Source: Haloarchaeobius iranensis (GTDB lineage Archaea > Halobacteriota > Halobacteria > Halobacteriales > Natrialbaceae). From it: 64,000 nucleotides of DNA. The stretch covers positions 1-64,000 of the forward strand of contig NZ_FNIA01000014.1 of NCBI RefSeq assembly GCF_900103505.1, given 5' to 3'. Below, one piece after another: positions 41,070 through 49,232 of the stretch. The translations under genes and the position numbers were made by a program. The notes below the pieces were generated by a model. That model did no database searches and was not told where the DNA came from. It worked only from the letters and a program-made list of their open reading frames with translations. Each line of letters begins with the position of its first letter. Positions within the stretch are counted from its first letter, which is position 1.

Positions 41070-41843
41070 ATGGTCGAAGCCGTCGCCGTCGCCAGTGGGA
41101 AAGGAGGCACCGGCAAGACGACGGCGACGCTCGCTCTCGGGATGGCGCTCGCGGAGCGCTACGACGTGACCGTCGTCGACGCCGACACCGGCATGGCGAA
41201 CCTGCTGTTCCACGCCGGCCTCGCCGACGCCCCCGTCACCCTCCACGACCTGCTGCTCGACGACGCCGACGTCGCCGTCGACGACGCCGTCTATCACCGG
41301 TTCGGGATGGACGTCGTGCCCTGTGGAACCTCCCTGGACGCCTTCCGCGAGGCCGACCCGACCCGACTGCGCGACGTGGTCGCCGAGCTCGCGCGCGACA
41401 CCGACGTCCTGCTGCTCGACTCCCCGGCCGCGCTCGGCAGCGTCAGCGCAGTCCTGCCGGTCGTCCTCGCCGACCGGGTCGTCGTCGTCCTCCAGCCGAC
41501 GGTGCCCGCGCTCTCGGACGGCCTGAAGGTCCAGGAGTACGCCCGGTCCTACGGCACCGACGGCGCTGGCGTCCTCTTCAACAAGGTCCACGACGGGGAC
41601 AGCGTCGAACGCATCGCCGACCGGACCGAACGCTACTTCGACGGACCGGTGCTCGCGAGCGTCCCCGACGCAGACGCCGCCCGCGAGGCCCGGGACGCCG
41701 GCGAGCCGCTGCTCGCGTACGCCCCGGCGTCCGCCGCCGCCGAGGCGTTCCGCGAGGCCGCCGCCGGCATCGAGATCCGCGACGAGCCCGCCGAGGACGT
41801 GGCCGCGCGCTTCCGGAGCGCGGTCGTCCCCGAGCAGCCATGA
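41070..41843 (+). CDS. MinD/ParA-like P-loop ATPase
   Basis: A 257-residue deviant-Walker ATPase: 'VASGKGGTGKTTATLALGMALA' region (Walker A with signature Lys, ~8-16), 'VVDADTGMANLLF' (~36) and 'DVLLLDSPAAL' (~113). MinD family members position proteins or cell structures at membranes; several MinD paralogs occur in haloarchaea. No clear amphipathic membrane-targeting helix is seen at the C-terminus. Start ATG 41070. Its end overlaps the next gene by 4 nt, suggesting a functional pair. Confidence 0.85.
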   Translation: MVEAVAVASGKGGTGKTTATLALGMALAERYDVTVVDADTGMANLLFHAGLADAPVTLHDLLLDDADVAVDDAVYHRFGMDVVPCGTSLDAFREADPTRLRDVVAELARDTDVLLLDSPAALGSVSAVLPVVLADRVVVVLQPTVPALSDGLKVQEYARSYGTDGAGVLFNKVHDGDSVERIADRTERYFDGPVLASVPDADAAREARDAGEPLLAYAPASAAAEAFREAAAGIEIRDEPAEDVAARFRSAVVPEQP

Positions 41844-42394
41844 GGCTCCCGCGCGGCGACCTCGTGCGCTCGCGCACCGCGACGGCCCCCGGCGACGCGC
41901 TCGCGTGGGCGCTCGACGCCGACCACACGGGCTACCTCGTGCTCGAACCGGCCGACGCGGTGCTCGGCGACGGCGACGACGCATGCGTGCTCACCATCGC
42001 CGACGGCGTCCCCCGACTCGCGTACCACACCGGCACCGAGCGCGGTGGTGCACCCGCGCTCGCCGACGTGGCGGGCGCTGGACCGTACAGCGTCGACTGC
42101 TACGCGGTCGACCGAAGTGCACTCGCGGACGTCACGGACACCGACGAGCTGACCGTCTCGCCCGGCGCGCCGGCGGAACGGCTCGCCGCCGATTCGGCGC
42201 TCGCGGAACGGACGCGGGTGGCCGCCCCCGACGAGTGGACCGCGGAACCAGCGTCGCCCGCCGACCCGGTGGAGGCGTTCCTCGCCGACGAGGAGCGCCT
42301 GGACGCCATCCGCGACCGGGCGCGCGAGGAGGCCCGCCGGAAGGCGCGGGAGTGGGACCTCACGGACGCGCTCGTCGACGGCGACGAAAACTGA
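41840..42394 (+). CDS. Uncharacterised partner of the MinD-like ATPase
   Basis: A 184-residue soluble acidic protein with no recognised domain. The N-terminal ~90 residues are beta-rich ('GYLVLEPADAVL', 'CVLTIADGVPRLAYHTG'); the C-terminus is a long charged helix (~133-175, 'EERLDAIRDRAREEARRKAREW') that could form a coiled coil. The ATGA overlap with the ATPase gene implies coupled expression. It may be an effector or regulator of the ATPase. Confidence 0.65.
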   Translation: MRLPRGDLVRSRTATAPGDALAWALDADHTGYLVLEPADAVLGDGDDACVLTIADGVPRLAYHTGTERGGAPALADVAGAGPYSVDCYAVDRSALADVTDTDELTVSPGAPAERLAADSALAERTRVAAPDEWTAEPASPADPVEAFLADEERLDAIRDRAREEARRKAREWDLTDALVDGDEN

Positions 42395-42414
42395 GTGGTT
42401 CTGAGCCGGCGACG

Positions 42415-42984
42415 TCAGAGCCGCCGGCGGCGCGTGTACACGGTGTGTGCGAGCGCGACGACGAGGAACAGCCCGGCAGCGACCGCGGCCGTGGCGAAGC
42501 CGTTGCCGGTGAAGAAGGGCACGACACCCATCGCCGCCGCGAACACGAACGCCACGTTGACAGCGGCGACGCCCACCGTGAAGTCGCTCCACGGTATCTC
42601 GTTCCCCTCGAGCACCTCCAGGTAGACGTCGAGCTCGCCCACCGCCTCGGTCCGCTCGATGGTCCCGCGGTTACAGTCGTACTCTACCACGTCGAGCTCG
42701 TGTAGCTTCGGTAGGTGTGACTGGTACAGCGAGGTGTACACCCGCTTTCGCTGCTTGTACGTTACCTCCTCGATCGGGATGTCGTTCTCCCAGGCCGCGA
42801 TCTGCTCCGCGAGGTCGCGGAGCTCGACACAGTCGTCGGTCGCCTGCTGGTTCAGGTACTTGATCGCGAACCGTCGACGCGCGTTCGACAGAACGGTGAA
42901 GACGCAGTCCTGCGACAGTGTCGCGTCTCGGTTCGCCGGTTCGGTTCCGGTCGTGGTAGATAGTTCGGGCTGATTGAGTTGCAA
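42415..42984 (-). CDS. DUF7344-type winged-helix regulator with membrane anchor
   Basis: A 189-residue protein: N-terminal winged-helix domain (~25-110; 'VFTVLSNARRRFAIKYL', 'KRVYTSLYQSHLPKLHELDVVEYD'), then two membrane helices (~137-155, ~160-180) and a basic end. Haloarchaea have many such membrane-tethered HTH proteins; several sit beside cell-surface gene clusters. The paralog at 43305-43835 has the same layout. Both lie just upstream of the SipW-dependent locus, suggesting they control it. Effector unknown. Confidence 0.75.
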   Translation of the reverse strand: MQLNQPELSTTTGTEPANRDATLSQDCVFTVLSNARRRFAIKYLNQQATDDCVELRDLAEQIAAWENDIPIEEVTYKQRKRVYTSLYQSHLPKLHELDVVEYDCNRGTIERTEAVGELDVYLEVLEGNEIPWSDFTVGVAAVNVAFVFAAAMGVVPFFTGNGFATAAVAAGLFLVVALAHTVYTRRRRL

Positions 42985-43304
42985 GCTAGTTCCCCCCCAA
43001 ACCTCTCCCCGACGTACGGTACAATAAAGGGGGCCAACCGTTCACTCGGTCCGACTGTTCACGGCCGCGAGAGGGCCGACCTAACAGCGTGTTAACTCGT
43101 GTTGACATCCGGGGAGGGCGGGCGGGCCGCGACGAAAATAGAAACGTTCAGCCGCCGGAAACGCCGTATCGACGCGGGACCCGTCAGTCACTCACTACCG
43201 GCTCGACCGGAAGTGTAGATACGAGAACACGAAATAGTTCGTGGGGGAGTATATACTGGTGTTCTGGACCGACGGCACGACGGGCGGCGGCGCGGCCGGC
43301 TGGC
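42985..43304. other. Gene-free stretch between the two DUF7344 genes
   Basis: About 320 bp without a gene. It contains ACAGCGTGTTAACTCGTGTT at 43084-43103 (half of which repeats the cbiP-end motif) and AT-rich TATA-like text (GTATATAC) near 43249-43257. Confidence 0.35.
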
Positions 43305-43835
43305 TCACCCCTGCAGGCTCTGACGGATGTACCAGCGGTTCGACCAGAGCTGGTAGGTGACGAGCAGGGCGAAAACTGCGAGCGACCCGCTGGTCCACAG
43401 CATCGGGTCGACCGCGGAGACGACCGGGAAGTCGACGAGCGACCAGAGCACCAGGGTCAGCGATGCGACGCCGAGGCTCCGGTACACCTCGCTCCAGGTG
43501 ACCCCGTGGCTCGTCACGACCTCCATGTACTTGTCCACGTCCCGAGCGTGGTCGCTCGGGTTGACCTCCCGCGCATCGCGGTCGTAGTCCACGACGCCCA
43601 GTTCCTCCAACTTCGGCAGGTGCGTCTGGTGCAGCGAGTTGTAGACGCTCTCGCGGGCGGGACGGGGCGGCGGCGACTCCCCCGTCTCCCGTGCCGCGAT
43701 CTCCTGCGAGAGCTCGTGCAGTGTCATCGCCTCGCCGGTCGACTCGACCGTGAGGTGTCTGATGGTCTCCCGTCGCCTACTGTTCGCCAGAATCTCGTAT
43801 ATCGTCTCCTCCGATAGTGTATCTGTGTTGAACAT
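43305..43835 (-). CDS. DUF7344-type winged-helix regulator with membrane anchor (paralog)
   Basis: A 176-residue paralog of the 42415-42984 protein: winged helix in the first ~95 residues ('IYEILANSRRRETIRHL', 'SVYNSLHQTHLPKLEELGVVDYD'), then two membrane helices (~121-138, ~145-163) and a short polar tail. First regulator upstream of the SipW locus and divergent from it across a 414-bp region. Probably senses membrane or surface state and acts on nearby promoters; inference from position. Confidence 0.75.
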   Translation of the reverse strand: MFNTDTLSEETIYEILANSRRRETIRHLTVESTGEAMTLHELSQEIAARETGESPPPRPARESVYNSLHQTHLPKLEELGVVDYDRDAREVNPSDHARDVDKYMEVVTSHGVTWSEVYRSLGVASLTLVLWSLVDFPVVSAVDPMLWTSGSLAVFALLVTYQLWSNRWYIRQSLQG

Positions 43836-44249
43836 CTCTCCCCCCTCCCCAGGGTCTGCTATTCGCAGAAAGGGTGGGGAGGACCGTCACCATGAGGAGC
43901 ATACGGGACCGGTATGCGACACCTGTACTGCTGGAGGTTCTGCGAACGGCACTACTTGTGACTCGTTACCACCTGCTTCGGGAGGATAGGACACACAGGT
44001 GCAGTCGGTCGATATTGGGCATATACTCTCCGACGAGTCGACCCAGTGACAGGCGGTCGTCACGAGTCCCAGGGGGGCGATGCTCGTCGACCGAGCTCTC
44101 GACCAGCCGTATCGAGCCGTTCGAGGCCACGTTCGAGGCTCAATTCCCGGATTGAACGGTGACGTGGCGACGGATAACTACCCACGTGCACGAGAGACAT
44201 ACTTTCCGTCCGAGCGACCCGTCCACTGACGGCGTTCGGGAGGAAAACC
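43836..44249. promoter_or_regulatory. Divergent control region of the SipW locus
   Basis: About 414 bp without a convincing gene. It carries the promoters of the DUF7344 regulator (minus) and of the first SipW-dependent gene (plus), including the conserved element at 44159-44181 and a GGGAGG ribosome-binding site at about 44239-44244. Confidence 0.5.
44159..44181 (+). promoter_or_regulatory. Conserved upstream element, copy 1
   Basis: The 23 bases here are identical to 46182-46204, and both copies end exactly 68 bases before the start codon of a SipW-dependent gene. Core text: GTGACGTGGCGACGGATAAC. The GATAAC part may act as the TATA; the rest may be an activator site. Confidence 0.65.
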
Positions 44250-46025
44250 ATGACAGACGACGACTTCACGGGTCTGTCCCGGCGACGCATCCTCGGTGGC
44301 CTCGGTGCCATCGGGGCCGCGTCGGTCGGGGCCGGACTCGGCACGAGCGCGTACTTCAGCGACACGGAATCGTTCGAGAACAGCGTCCTCACGGCGGGAC
44401 AGCTCAACCTGCTCGTCGACTACTACTCCTGGTGGGACCAGGGGATAGCGGGGTCGGGACAGGTGACCGGCACCGCGGACGGCCCGTCGGTCAGCGCGGA
44501 GCTGACCGACGTGAAGCCCGGCGACAACGGGTTGCTCGCGTTCTGTCCGCAGAGCGACGACAACCCGGCATACCTCTGGCTGTGTGGCGACCTCGTCGCG
44601 GACGACGAGAACACCATCACCGAACCGGAGGGCGAGGTCGACAGCACGCCCAACGACGGTGAACTCGCCGAGGCCATCGAGCTGACAGTCAGCTACTGCC
44701 AGCTCGACGACGATATCGAGGACGCCGACGACGACGACCCGAGCAACGACGGCTTCGAGCCGAGCGACATCGAGAGTTCGACCGAGGTCTGGACCGGCAC
44801 GCTGGCCGACTTCCTCACGACTATCGGCGGGGGCGTCCCGCTCGACGGCGAAGGCGAAGAGCCGGCCGAAGGTGGCTTCTTCGCGCCCGGCGACCAGAAC
44901 TGCTACGCCGGCACCGGCTCGGAGGAGACGAACCCCTGTCTCTGCATCGACTGGGAGGTGCCGACCGAGGTCGGCAACGAGATCCAGACCGACTCCGTCG
45001 AGTTCGACCTCACGTTCCACGCCCAGCAGTGCCGGCACACCGACGGGACCACGAACCCGTGCGCGGGCGACGTGGAGTGCGAACCCTGCGACCTGCCGAC
45101 CGACCCGTCCGGGTCCGACCTCATCAGCGTCAACAGCGTCGACGCCTCGGCCTTCCCGGACGTCTCGGCGTTCCTCAACGTCGATACGACGGCGGGGAAC
45201 AACGGCGAGCTGGTCGACGACATCACTGTCTGTGAGAACGGGCTGGCACAGGACGAGACGGTCAACTTCACCGAGGACTCGGAGGCCGACATCGTGTTCG
45301 TCTTCGACGACACCGGGAGCATGGGCGGCGAGATTAGCGGCGTCCAGAGCGCGCTCGGCGACTTCATCGACAACCTCGTCACTGACGCCGGAATCGACGC
45401 CCGTTTCGCGCTTATCTCGTTCAAAGACACCGTCGAGCTCGACCAGGACTGGACGTCTGACCAGACAACTATCCAGAACGCGGTCAACGGACTTTCGGCC
45501 AGCGGTGGGAACGATTCTCGGGAAGACGACTTCGACGGCATCGGCGTTGCAACCCGGGACATCGCCGCTGACTCCGGGGGCTCACTCTCCAGTTACCGGT
45601 CAGGAGCACAGAAGGTTATCATCGACATCACCGACGCACCGGCACAGACTGACGACGAAACCGCAGAGTTTAATGACCCGACCAGGACCGACTACGATAT
45701 ATCGGACGTCGGAGACTTGCTCTCGGGGTACACCTACATCGCTGTGTCGCCCGGCGACCTTGATGGTATCTTCGGGTTCGACACGAGCGACGGGGACAAG
45801 CAGGTGCTGGCGACCAACGTCGGCGGCACCCACATCGACATCAACAGCGACGAGATATCTACCATCCTGACCGACGAGATCAGTGGCCAGCTCGCGACGA
45901 CCTACTCCGTGAGCTACACTAGCTGCGACGACGACTCTGACCCGAGCGACCGGACGATCCTCTTCGAGGTCGTGGACCCGGAGGAAGGCACGCTGTACAA
46001 GACGGCGACGTTCACCGTTCCCTAA
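44250..46025 (+). CDS. SipW-dependent TasA-like protein with C-terminal vWA domain
   Basis: A 591-residue exported protein. Residues 1-45 combine a twin-arginine motif (LSRRRILGG), a hydrophobic core and the SipW-type cleavage context 'GTSAYFSDTESF'. A TasA/camelysin-like beta domain follows (~45-270), marked by 'DVKPGDNG', 'DNPAYLWLCG' and 'CLCIDWEVP... QTDSVEFDLTF'. After a Cys-rich linker comes a von Willebrand A domain (~345-520) with metal site DDTGS in 'FVFDDTGSMGG'. No C-terminal anchor. vWA suggests metal-dependent adhesion or protein binding at the cell surface. Preceded by a GGGAGG ribosome-binding site. Sequence is unbroken. Confidence 0.85.
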   Translation: MTDDDFTGLSRRRILGGLGAIGAASVGAGLGTSAYFSDTESFENSVLTAGQLNLLVDYYSWWDQGIAGSGQVTGTADGPSVSAELTDVKPGDNGLLAFCPQSDDNPAYLWLCGDLVADDENTITEPEGEVDSTPNDGELAEAIELTVSYCQLDDDIEDADDDDPSNDGFEPSDIESSTEVWTGTLADFLTTIGGGVPLDGEGEEPAEGGFFAPGDQNCYAGTGSEETNPCLCIDWEVPTEVGNEIQTDSVEFDLTFHAQQCRHTDGTTNPCAGDVECEPCDLPTDPSGSDLISVNSVDASAFPDVSAFLNVDTTAGNNGELVDDITVCENGLAQDETVNFTEDSEADIVFVFDDTGSMGGEISGVQSALGDFIDNLVTDAGIDARFALISFKDTVELDQDWTSDQTTIQNAVNGLSASGGNDSREDDFDGIGVATRDIAADSGGSLSSYRSGAQKVIIDITDAPAQTDDETAEFNDPTRTDYDISDVGDLLSGYTYIAVSPGDLDGIFGFDTSDGDKQVLATNVGGTHIDINSDEISTILTDEISGQLATTYSVSYTSCDDDSDPSDRTILFEVVDPEEGTLYKTATFTVP

Positions 46026-46181
46026 TCGGGGAGCCACCGACACCCCTCCCGGTTCTCGGTGCGTCACGGTGGCCACTCTCACAATTCCGTAGGCAGTTGG
46101 TATCGTCGGAACAACCACCGCTTTCGCATCAGTATCCAGATGTTCGACATCGCATCGGACCCTCAATTCCGGCGTTGAAGC

Positions 46182-46204
46182 GTGACGTGGCGACGGATAA
46201 CTAC
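46182..46204 (+). promoter_or_regulatory. Conserved upstream element, copy 2
   Basis: Identical over 23 bases to 44159-44181 and at the same distance from the start codon of the next paralog (46273). The bases just upstream are also similar (CAATTCC... TTGAA), while those downstream are not, pointing to selection on this element. Confidence 0.65.
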
Positions 46205-46272
46205 GGGGCTACCCCGGGATGTACTCGACAACCGGACGCCCCGTATGACGCGGGGGTTCGGGGGGACTCAGT

Positions 46273-47118
46273 ATGTCAGACAAGAATACACTCGGACTGT
46301 CGCGGCGGCGCGTACTCGGTGGACTCGGCGCAATCGGCGTCGCGTCCGCCGGTGCCGGGCTCGGCACCAGCGCCTACTTCAGCGACTCGGAATCGTTCGT
46401 GAACAACATCCTCGAAGCCGGCGAGCTGAACCTCATCGTCGACTGGGCGACCGAGGCCCACCAGGGGAGCTACGGGTACAGCTTCGCGGAGGGTGAAGTC
46501 GACGGCGGCGGGGACGGCGAGACGGACTACTCTTACGAAATCAGCGACGTCAAGCCCGGTGACAGCGGCACCATCGTCCTCTGCCCGAAGGTCGTCGACA
46601 ACCCGGCCTGGCTCTGGGTCGGCAGTGCTGACGGTGCGACCGATTACGAGAACGGGCTTACGGAGCCCGAGAGCGATGTCGACGGCTCCGGCGGCGACCC
46701 CGGAGCAGGCAACGGTGAACTCTCCGAGAACATCCAGGTCACCGTCTCGTACGCCTCCGGGTACAGCACGGAGGACGAAGACGAGGACGGCGAGCCGGAC
46801 AATATCGTCTGCGAGGACAAGGAAGAGCTCGACAATCCTGACGACTACACGCTCGCGGACCTGATGAGCGAGCTCGAGATGGGCTGGCTCATCGACGCCG
46901 ACCGGAGCACGCCCGAGATCGACCCGTATCCGGCGTCGGAAGATGCCGAAACGCAGGAGGGGCCCTGCCTCTGTATCGAGTGGGAGGTGCCGACGGACGT
47001 CGGTAACGTGATTCAGACCGACTCCGTCGAGTTCGCCTTCAGCTTCGAGGCGATGCAGCAGCGGCACAACCCCGACCCGTCGAACCCGTTCAACGACACG
47101 ACGACCAACAGCTCGTAG
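46273..47118 (+). CDS. SipW-dependent TasA-like protein, single domain
   Basis: A 281-residue paralog made of the shared parts only: Tat motif LSRRRVLGG, hydrophobic core, 'GTSAYFSDSESF' and the TasA-like domain with 'DVKPGDSG', 'DNPAWLWVG', 'PCLCIEWEVPTDVGN' and 'QTDSVEFAFSFEAMQQRHN'. No extra module and no anchor. By analogy to bacterial TasA and the archaeal AbpA pilins, this is the best candidate for the major fibre subunit; analogy only. It has its own copy of the upstream element. Confidence 0.85.
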   Translation: MSDKNTLGLSRRRVLGGLGAIGVASAGAGLGTSAYFSDSESFVNNILEAGELNLIVDWATEAHQGSYGYSFAEGEVDGGGDGETDYSYEISDVKPGDSGTIVLCPKVVDNPAWLWVGSADGATDYENGLTEPESDVDGSGGDPGAGNGELSENIQVTVSYASGYSTEDEDEDGEPDNIVCEDKEELDNPDDYTLADLMSELEMGWLIDADRSTPEIDPYPASEDAETQEGPCLCIEWEVPTDVGNVIQTDSVEFAFSFEAMQQRHNPDPSNPFNDTTTNSS

Positions 47119-47175
47119 AGCAACGAGCACTCAGCGACGGCCCACACAGGTTTGCGGCCCCGAATCGGCCGCTTT

Positions 47176-47196
47176 CCGACGGTTCGACTCCGTCGG
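47176..47196 (+). ncRNA. Leader hairpin upstream of the third SipW-dependent gene
   Basis: CCGACGG (47176-47182) pairs with CCGTCGG (47190-47196) around loop TTCGACT. A second small hairpin (CCCC-GGA-GGGG, about 47206-47216) covers the ribosome-binding site. The same two-hairpin layout with compensating changes is found before the next gene. Confidence 0.6.
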
Positions 47197-47222
47197 TGGG
47201 TCTTCCCCGGAGGGGGAGCACA

Positions 47223-49133
47223 ATGAACCAGGATATCGAACTAACGCGGCGGAAGATACTGGCCGGTATCGGCGCGGCGGGGGTCGCCAGCGTCGGGGCC
47301 GGGCTCGGCACCAGCGCGTACTTCAGCGACACGGAATCGTTCGGCGCGAACACCATCGCGGCGGGGGAGCTCGACCTCAAGGTCGACTGGGAGGAGCACT
47401 ACAACTACCCGCAGCTCCTCGGCTTCGACGACCCGACGACCGGCCTCGAGTACGAGCCGGTGACGGACCTCGCGGACATCCCGGAGGGGACCGACGAGTC
47501 CGCGTGGAAGCCGTTCCCGCCGGGGACGAGCGACGCGGACGACACGCCCGAACCACTAATCTACGTCTACGACGGCAACGACGCCGAGTCGACTGACGTG
47601 GACCTCTACATGGACAACACGGCCATCGAGGCGTTCCCGGACGACGACAACGACGGGACCGGGGAGTTCCCGATCGACGCGATGCTGCCCGATCTCAGCC
47701 CGTGCGAGGTGCTCGCCGATGTCGGCGGCGAGGAGGGCGGCGACCTCGGGAAGTACACGACAGCCGAGGGCGGCGAGGTGCTCGGCCGGACCGACAACGA
47801 CGACACCCGGCTCGACGACGAGAGCCCGGCACCGCTCATCAACATGGAGGACGTGAAGCCCGGCGACTTCGGCGAGGTCACCTTCAGCACCCACCTCTGT
47901 GACAACCCGGGCTACCTCTGGATGCAGATGCCCGGCGGGCTGACCCTCGACGAGGGCGGCGTGACGGACCCCGAGAGCGAGAGCGACGAGGAGGAGGACG
48001 GAACCGTCGAGCTCCCGGACGAAGTCCAGACCGCCATCTGGTACGACAACAACTGCGACAACCTCGTCACGAGAGACGAGAAGCTCGACATCATGGCGGT
48101 CGCCGACACGTCGGACAGCATCGAGGGCAGCCTCTCCGAGGAGGGCTCCGAACTCGACACGCTCCGTGACGCGGCGAACGTCTTCGTGGACTTCCTGCCG
48201 GAGGACCAGGTCGGCGGCGAGGACCGGGTCAGAGCCGGCCTCATGACGATGAACGGTCCCGGCGACTCGGGCGGCGAGGGTGTCAGGGACCAGCCCGCGC
48301 TCCGGGCCGGTATCGGTTCGCTATCGCAGTTCGACACCGACGGGGACGGGAACGCGGACATCGGGGACTTTCTCCCCGAGGCGGGGCAGGGAGGCACGCC
48401 GGTTCCCTACGCGCTCGACCTCGCCCGGAAGGTCCTCCAGGACCAGGGCCGGAGCGACGCCCGCCAGGTAATCCTGCTCGTCACCGACGGACTGCCGGAC
48501 TACGTCGGTACCGGGGACTCGATACTCCCCTACGTCGTCGAGGACCCTGACACCGGTGCGACCTACACGGCGGACGAGTACGACGGCAGTATCAACGGCA
48601 GCACCACCTGTACCGAGCTCGACGAGACCGGCGACGTCGCGAACGACATCAAGGGAGAGGGTATCGACATCCTCGGCGTCGGTATCGCGCTCGGCGACAC
48701 CGACTGTGACGAGGGCAGTGGGAACATCGCCGGTGACACCTTCTTGATGAACCGGGTCGTCGGACTCGAACCCAGCCCGGGTACCGCCGAACCGAACCAG
48801 TTCTTCGACGTGGAGAACTACGACGACCTGGAGGCCGTCGCCGAGGACGTCGGCGCCCAGCTCGTCGGCGGCGAGGGCACCGGCGACCAGCTCATCTTCC
48901 AGGGCACCCTCAGAGAGGCCGAAAGCGTGCTCACTGCTGGCGACGGCGTCGCGCTCGACGCGGACCGCGACGCGGAGGGACGGCAGTGCTTCCAGCCGTC
49001 GAACACGCACTGCTTCGGCTTCTCGTGGTGGCTCCCGCCGGATGTCGGGAACCACGTCCAGACCGACTCCGCGGCGTTCGACATCGCGTTCTACAGCGAA
49101 CAGTGCCGCCACAACGACGGCGAGACGGCCTGA
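47223..49133 (+). CDS. SipW-dependent TasA-like protein with nested vWA domain
   Basis: A 636-residue paralog: Tat motif LTRRKILAG, 'GTSAYFSDTESF' and TasA-like N-terminal strands with 'DVKPGDFG' (~220) and 'DNPGYLWMQMPGG'. Then a vWA-like domain (~290-540) with canonical metal site DTSDS in 'MAVADTSDSIEGS' and 'VILLVTDGLPDY'. The conserved closing segment of the TasA-like domain ('WWLPPDVGN... QTDSAAFDIAFYSEQCRHN') comes at the very C-terminus, after the vWA. So the vWA is inserted inside the domain, unlike the first paralog where it is appended. Start ATG 47223, behind a purine-rich ribosome-binding site. Confidence 0.82.
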   Translation: MNQDIELTRRKILAGIGAAGVASVGAGLGTSAYFSDTESFGANTIAAGELDLKVDWEEHYNYPQLLGFDDPTTGLEYEPVTDLADIPEGTDESAWKPFPPGTSDADDTPEPLIYVYDGNDAESTDVDLYMDNTAIEAFPDDDNDGTGEFPIDAMLPDLSPCEVLADVGGEEGGDLGKYTTAEGGEVLGRTDNDDTRLDDESPAPLINMEDVKPGDFGEVTFSTHLCDNPGYLWMQMPGGLTLDEGGVTDPESESDEEEDGTVELPDEVQTAIWYDNNCDNLVTRDEKLDIMAVADTSDSIEGSLSEEGSELDTLRDAANVFVDFLPEDQVGGEDRVRAGLMTMNGPGDSGGEGVRDQPALRAGIGSLSQFDTDGDGNADIGDFLPEAGQGGTPVPYALDLARKVLQDQGRSDARQVILLVTDGLPDYVGTGDSILPYVVEDPDTGATYTADEYDGSINGSTTCTELDETGDVANDIKGEGIDILGVGIALGDTDCDEGSGNIAGDTFLMNRVVGLEPSPGTAEPNQFFDVENYDDLEAVAEDVGAQLVGGEGTGDQLIFQGTLREAESVLTAGDGVALDADRDAEGRQCFQPSNTHCFGFSWWLPPDVGNHVQTDSAAFDIAFYSEQCRHNDGETA

Positions 49134-49183
49134 GCGCCGACTTTCCTCCTCACCCACGTCGGTCAGGACCCCCAGTCGGGGGT

Positions 49184-49204
49184 TCGTCGGTTCGACTCCG
49201 ACGG
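49184..49204 (+). ncRNA. Leader hairpin upstream of the fourth SipW-dependent gene
   Basis: TCGTCGG (49184-49190) pairs with CCGACGG (49198-49204), one G-U pair included, around the same loop TTCGACT. Relative to 47176-47196 the third stem pair is flipped from A-T to T-A, so pairing is kept. A second hairpin (CCTC-GAGA-GAGG, about 49213-49224) again overlaps the ribosome-binding site. Confidence 0.6.
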
Positions 49205-49232
49205 TGGGCGTTCCTCGAGAGAGGTGTCTCAG

